The translations under genes were made by a program, and so were the position numbers. A DNA stretch of 64,000 nucleotides from positions 305,486-369,485 of the forward strand of contig NC_009391.2 of NCBI RefSeq assembly GCF_000002875.2, written 5' to 3'. This document shows positions 60,439 through 64,000 of this stretch, piece after piece (position 1 is the first letter of the stretch; each line of letters opens with the position of its first letter). The notes beneath the pieces are model-generated. The model worked only from the letters and a program-made list of their open reading frames with translations. It searched no databases and was not told the DNA's origin. The DNA is from Leishmania infantum JPCM5. Lineage: Eukaryota; Euglenozoa; Kinetoplastea; Trypanosomatida; Trypanosomatidae.

Positions 60439-63400
60439 ATGGAGTCCCACACGGCGGTGACGCCGCCGTCACCATCATCACCACCTGCTGCTGATGCTGC
60501 AGTTTTGAACGGGGATGCCAGGGCAACGGCCACCCGACACTTCCACGTGCAACGCAGCAACGGTGGCGTCAGTGCCCTGGACCACGACAGCACCAGCAGC
60601 GAGCGGATCGCTGCGCCTGTGAGCGAGTTGGAGCCCACAGCCACGGCAGCGAGCTCCATGAACGCGGCGGTGCCCCACGGTGCCACCCACCCCACCGCGC
60701 GTCCTGCAGTGGATGCGGAGCAGTACTACCAAAACTTGTCTTCTCAAGCCGGCGAGGAGCCGTCGAGGGCAGACGTTGCGACCGCCGCGGTGGGGCGAAA
60801 CGGTGACCTGCGTCGCGACAGCCCACAGCGGCAGCACCGCTCTGTCGCCCATCTGCACGCAGAAACCGTCGCAGTCGAGGACAGTACCCCCTGCCCGCAC
60901 CGGGCGGGCCGCCACCATAATCATCACCACTGCCACCGCGCTCATCGCCGTACCCATCATAGCCACCCAGCAAGAGCGAGGAAAGCGGTGGTACCCAAAG
61001 CCACTACTACCACTGCTGCTGCGCCAGCTGCTGACACGCACCCGCGTACCTTCTCCCAAGACCTGCTCCTGGTCCAGCACTCCGGCACGAGCGACAGGAG
61101 TGGCAGTCGCGACTCTAGCTGCCCTTCTAGCAGCAACAGCGGCAATCACAGCACTCGCAGCTACGACACCTTCACAGCAGACTGCAGCTCGGCCACGAGC
61201 TTCATATCCCTCCAGACCCCGGTTAACTTGATCGACACGACATACCAAACGTTGTTTTCTCCGGAGCTGTCGCGGCTCAATCGCGAGGCCATCGTGGAGC
61301 GCATCGTCGGACATCGCCCGCGTGCGTACCACACGTGGGCGTGGCGCAAAGCAAGAGACTACCAGGAGCTGCACGCACTGAACATTCACAAGAACAGCGT
61401 GTATCAGCAGCCGACCACAGCTGCTGGTCGCTCCATAGTGATGGAAGCCGGGGCAGGGGGTGTGACCACGGCGCGCCTGCACGCCGCCTTCAAGGTGTCG
61501 CCGACAGCCTCCTCGCCGCCGCCGCTGGGTGACGTCGCCGGTGGTGTCTCCCTGGGCAGCGGGAAGGCGTCGTTGGAGACACCACTGCCGACCGCGCCGT
61601 CGGACCCGTCCTCGAGTCCAGTCGCCCGCGTCGTCGGGCTTGCGGACGCCGGGGAAGGCGTGAGCGACGCTGGAAGGTGCGCCATGGCGGAGAGTTTGGC
61701 CCACACATCGACCACCGCCGCACCGCCGCCGCCGGAGTCCCCTCCGGGTTCACATTTCTTGCCGACGACCGGCAGCTCCGACAAGGTGGCCGGTGGTTCG
61801 AGGCTACCACACACCTCTTCCTCCGCTTCAATCGATATGCCCTGTGAACTGATGAGCCAGCTCCCCATGTATACGATACCGACGTCGCAACAGGGGCCCG
61901 AGTACTTCAAGACGGCCGCCCAGGGCGGCAACAACACGCTGATCATCGTCATGATGGGCCTGCCCGCCCGCGGCAAGACATTCCTGGCGCAAAAAATTTG
62001 CCGGCTGCTGGGGTGGCACGGGAGCCGCGCGAAGATGCAGAACATCCAGGTAGCGTGGCGCCGCATGCTGCTAGACTGGGAGGCGGCGCACCCAGAGATG
62101 GCGGCTTGCGGCGCGCACGCAGAAGCAGAGCAGGAGAAGGAGCAGGAGCAGGAGGCAAGTGCGCCCGCTCGTGAAGGGATCGTCGCCGACGAGGTGCTGT
62201 CTGGCGAGCGAGGCGCCTCCCATGGGATTCCGCGACCTACAGGAACGCCAGCTGACGAGGGCACCACCACAGCCTCTTCACCGGCTGCTGCGAGCATAGC
62301 GCCGGCACCGCCCGCGTTTACTCGGCCAAACTGTCTTGCGCACACCAGCTCGACACCGGCCGCGCGCGACTTGGCGACGGGGTCCCTGAACGCATCCGCG
62401 CGGTGTGCTGTGACTGCAAGCCTGAGCAGCGGGTCCGCGCTGACTTCATCCACGCCCTCTGCGACGAAGACTACTGCGGCGACAGCCACCACCGCGAACG
62501 CCGCTTTCACAGCAGGGTACGGCTACACCTGCACCCTCTCCGACACTGGCGTCGCTGCAGGGCCACTGACGTCCGCGAGCACCTCCATTGTCTGCCTCGA
62601 CTGCAGCGCATCACCCGTGTGCCCGTCCATGCAGGCGCACACGGCCTCCTCGCTCGAGGACAGCACCGCGATACCCGCATCAGACGTTGCTTCTGCCTCT
62701 TTATTATCAGGGACGCGCTTCCCCGCTCACGCGGTGGCCGACGTCACCGCGAATGGCCCGCGTGGTCTCGTCGCACGGCACTCGTCGACTGCCGCCATGT
62801 CAGCGGAGACGACGAGCGACGGCGGCGGGCCGAGCCTCGAGGCTTCTGCAGGGGCGTCGCCGCGCACGGCTGCCGGCGTCGACGGCTTCCCGCCGCCGCC
62901 GCCGGAGGTGCTGCGCACTCGGCACTTCCGAGAGCTCATCGAGCAGCCTACGAGCGTCGCTCGGCGCCTGTACCGCTACGCGCTGCAGAGATTTGCAGAG
63001 GACTGCCGCCTCTTCTTCCAGCACGGCGGCGAGGTGGTTGTGTTGAACGACGACTTCATTACAGAGGAGCTGAGGCAGGAGGCGGAGGCGCTGTTCCGCC
63101 CACTGGCGACGCAGTTCTTCTACATAGAGGTGATCCGAGACGCCGAGGAGGACCCGCTCGACTTCGTGCGGTGCAAGATTCGCGATCCGATGGAGTATCC
63201 GCTCAGCGTCATCGACCCCGCGTCGGCCTCTGACGACTTCCGCGAGCGGCTGGCATTTTTGGAGAGCGTTTACGAGACGCTGACGGAGGCTCCCAATACG
63301 AAGAAGAACGCGCTACAGACGCCAACCGCGCGTGCTGCTGGGGCTGCCGCGAGCGCCGACATCGCGAATGGCCTCGATGCCAAGGCGTCGGTCGAGCGTG

Positions 63401-64000
63401 ACACGGGGCTTGCCTGCCCGCCCACGACGTCGCCGGAGTCAACGCACCACCGGCAGCAGTCGACGCGGACGCGCGGCTACGTGAAGATCATGAACTCGAG
63501 CACGATTGAGACCCACGGCATCTCTGGTTACCTGGCCAGCCGCATAATCTCTTACGTCATGAACCTGTCGCAGGTGAAGATCCAGCATCCCATCTACTTT
63601 GTGCTTCACGGCGAGAGCCACTACAACGTGGAGGGCCGCATCGGTGGCAACCCGCCGCTCACGGAACAGGGCATGCGGGACGCTGTGGCGCTGCTCGAGT
63701 TCCTTGACTCGCTGAAGCGCCACCTCGAACACGTGGACCGTGTGCAGCGCGCACATCATCACAATCAACAACGCCTTCGCTCGGGAGCGGCCGGCAACGA
63801 CGAGGGCAGCAGCACGGCAGCTGAAGCTTCTCCAAACACGGCCAGTACGCTGGAGATGTGGACAAGCCAGCTGCGGCGCGCCATTCAGACCACTGAACTG
63901 AGCGAGCGTCTGCTGAACATCCGCACGCTGCGCTGGAGCAGCCTCAACGAGATCCACGCCGGGGTATGCGAGGACATGACGTACGCCGAGGTGAAGGAGC
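60439..64000 (+). CDS. 6-phosphofructo-2-kinase/fructose-2,6-bisphosphatase-like protein (3' end outside window)
   Basis: The open frame gives 1187 codons and continues past the window edge. Residues 1-500 are Ala/Ser/Thr-rich with a His-rich patch. The kinase half starts NNTLIIVMMGLPARGKTFLA with Walker A G507-T514. About 360 residues separate this from VVVLNDDFITEEL (~866-878), where active PFK-2 has a DATNT motif; the excess is low-complexity insertion. FFYIEVIRD and MNSSTIETHGISGYLASRII continue the domain. The phosphatase half reads IYFVLHGESHYN with H1057, where the family has RHGE, then GRIGGNPPLTEQG, MWTSQLRRAIQT and LNEIHAGVCEDMTYAEV. The family makes and destroys fructose-2,6-bisphosphate, the activator of trypanosomatid pyruvate kinase in the cytosol. 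Altered motifs suggest at least the kinase half may be inactive. The start follows a nearby acceptor. Confidence 0.88.
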   Translation, partial: MESHTAVTPPSPSSPPAADAAVLNGDARATATRHFHVQRSNGGVSALDHDSTSSERIAAPVSELEPTATAASSMNAAVPHGATHPTARPAVDAEQYYQNLSSQAGEEPSRADVATAAVGRNGDLRRDSPQRQHRSVAHLHAETVAVEDSTPCPHRAGRHHNHHHCHRAHRRTHHSHPARARKAVVPKATTTTAAAPAADTHPRTFSQDLLLVQHSGTSDRSGSRDSSCPSSSNSGNHSTRSYDTFTADCSSATSFISLQTPVNLIDTTYQTLFSPELSRLNREAIVERIVGHRPRAYHTWAWRKARDYQELHALNIHKNSVYQQPTTAAGRSIVMEAGAGGVTTARLHAAFKVSPTASSPPPLGDVAGGVSLGSGKASLETPLPTAPSDPSSSPVARVVGLADAGEGVSDAGRCAMAESLAHTSTTAAPPPPESPPGSHFLPTTGSSDKVAGGSRLPHTSSSASIDMPCELMSQLPMYTIPTSQQGPEYFKTAAQGGNNTLIIVMMGLPARGKTFLAQKICRLLGWHGSRAKMQNIQVAWRRMLLDWEAAHPEMAACGAHAEAEQEKEQEQEASAPAREGIVADEVLSGERGASHGIPRPTGTPADEGTTTASSPAAASIAPAPPAFTRPNCLAHTSSTPAARDLATGSLNASARCAVTASLSSGSALTSSTPSATKTTAATATTANAAFTAGYGYTCTLSDTGVAAGPLTSASTSIVCLDCSASPVCPSMQAHTASSLEDSTAIPASDVASASLLSGTRFPAHAVADVTANGPRGLVARHSSTAAMSAETTSDGGGPSLEASAGASPRTAAGVDGFPPPPPEVLRTRHFRELIEQPTSVARRLYRYALQRFAEDCRLFFQHGGEVVVLNDDFITEELRQEAEALFRPLATQFFYIEVIRDAEEDPLDFVRCKIRDPMEYPLSVIDPASASDDFRERLAFLESVYETLTEAPNTKKNALQTPTARAAGAAASADIANGLDAKASVERDTGLACPPTTSPESTHHRQQSTRTRGYVKIMNSSTIETHGISGYLASRIISYVMNLSQVKIQHPIYFVLHGESHYNVEGRIGGNPPLTEQGMRDAVALLEFLDSLKRHLEHVDRVQRAHHHNQQRLRSGAAGNDEGSSTAAEASPNTASTLEMWTSQLRRAIQTTELSERLLNIRTLRWSSLNEIHAGVCEDMTYAEVKE

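Noticed and set aside
1..64000. tRNA, rRNA, snoRNA cluster, CRISPR array or strand-switch region
   Set aside because: I saw no tRNA-like A/B boxes in cloverleaf context, no rRNA, no spacer-repeat array, and no coding switch to the - strand. A systematic scan would be needed to exclude small RNAs.

Overview
The window looks like part of a Leishmania (trypanosomatid) chromosome. It is GC-rich. Every convincing gene lies on the + strand, has no visible intron, and is separated from its neighbours by 1-3 kb of CA/GT- and pyrimidine-rich DNA. A pyrimidine tract followed by AG sits just upstream of most starts, as expected for trans-splicing within one polycistronic unit. The neighbouring S9, kinase, poly(A) polymerase and centrin genes recall the L. 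major chromosome 7 order from memory; species and chromosome are not proven here.

Layout. 1-2678: repeat copy A (117-569), then intergenic DNA. 2679-7694: a protein of unknown function with a Cys/His-rich tail, a Qb-type SNARE, and ribosomal protein S9 (uS4). 9669-15212: a large STE-like protein kinase with an N-terminal membrane segment. 17207-24606: a Trf4-type non-canonical poly(A) polymerase, a centrin, and a low-complexity hypothetical protein. 26724-33932: an importin-beta-family karyopherin and a malonyl-CoA decarboxylase. 34686-36050: a GC-rich retroposon-like island holding repeat copy B (35025-35478). 37324-48741: a 3805-residue protein with a degenerate EF-hand and many WD-like repeats. 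50004-50456: a protein phosphatase 1 inhibitor-3 (PPP1R11) homologue. 53241-54655: a broken, catalytically degenerate protein kinase pseudogene in a gene-poor stretch with AT-rich microsatellites. 57886-59199: a DnaJ-domain membrane protein. 60439-64000: the first 1187 codons of a 6-phosphofructo-2-kinase/fructose-2,6-bisphosphatase-like protein that runs off the window.

The genes do not form a pathway. They are the usual trypanosomatid mixture of housekeeping, trafficking, RNA-processing, cytoskeletal and metabolic genes that share transcription and are separated by trans-splicing. The most notable structure is the pair of ~98% identical 453-454 bp direct repeats bracketing about 34.9 kb. 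In Leishmania such repeats are known substrates for circular or linear amplicon formation. Other notable signals are a perfect 40-bp palindrome, a 13-bp-stem hairpin, a start-stop ATGTGATG at one gene start, and metabolic or signalling enzymes with altered catalytic motifs.
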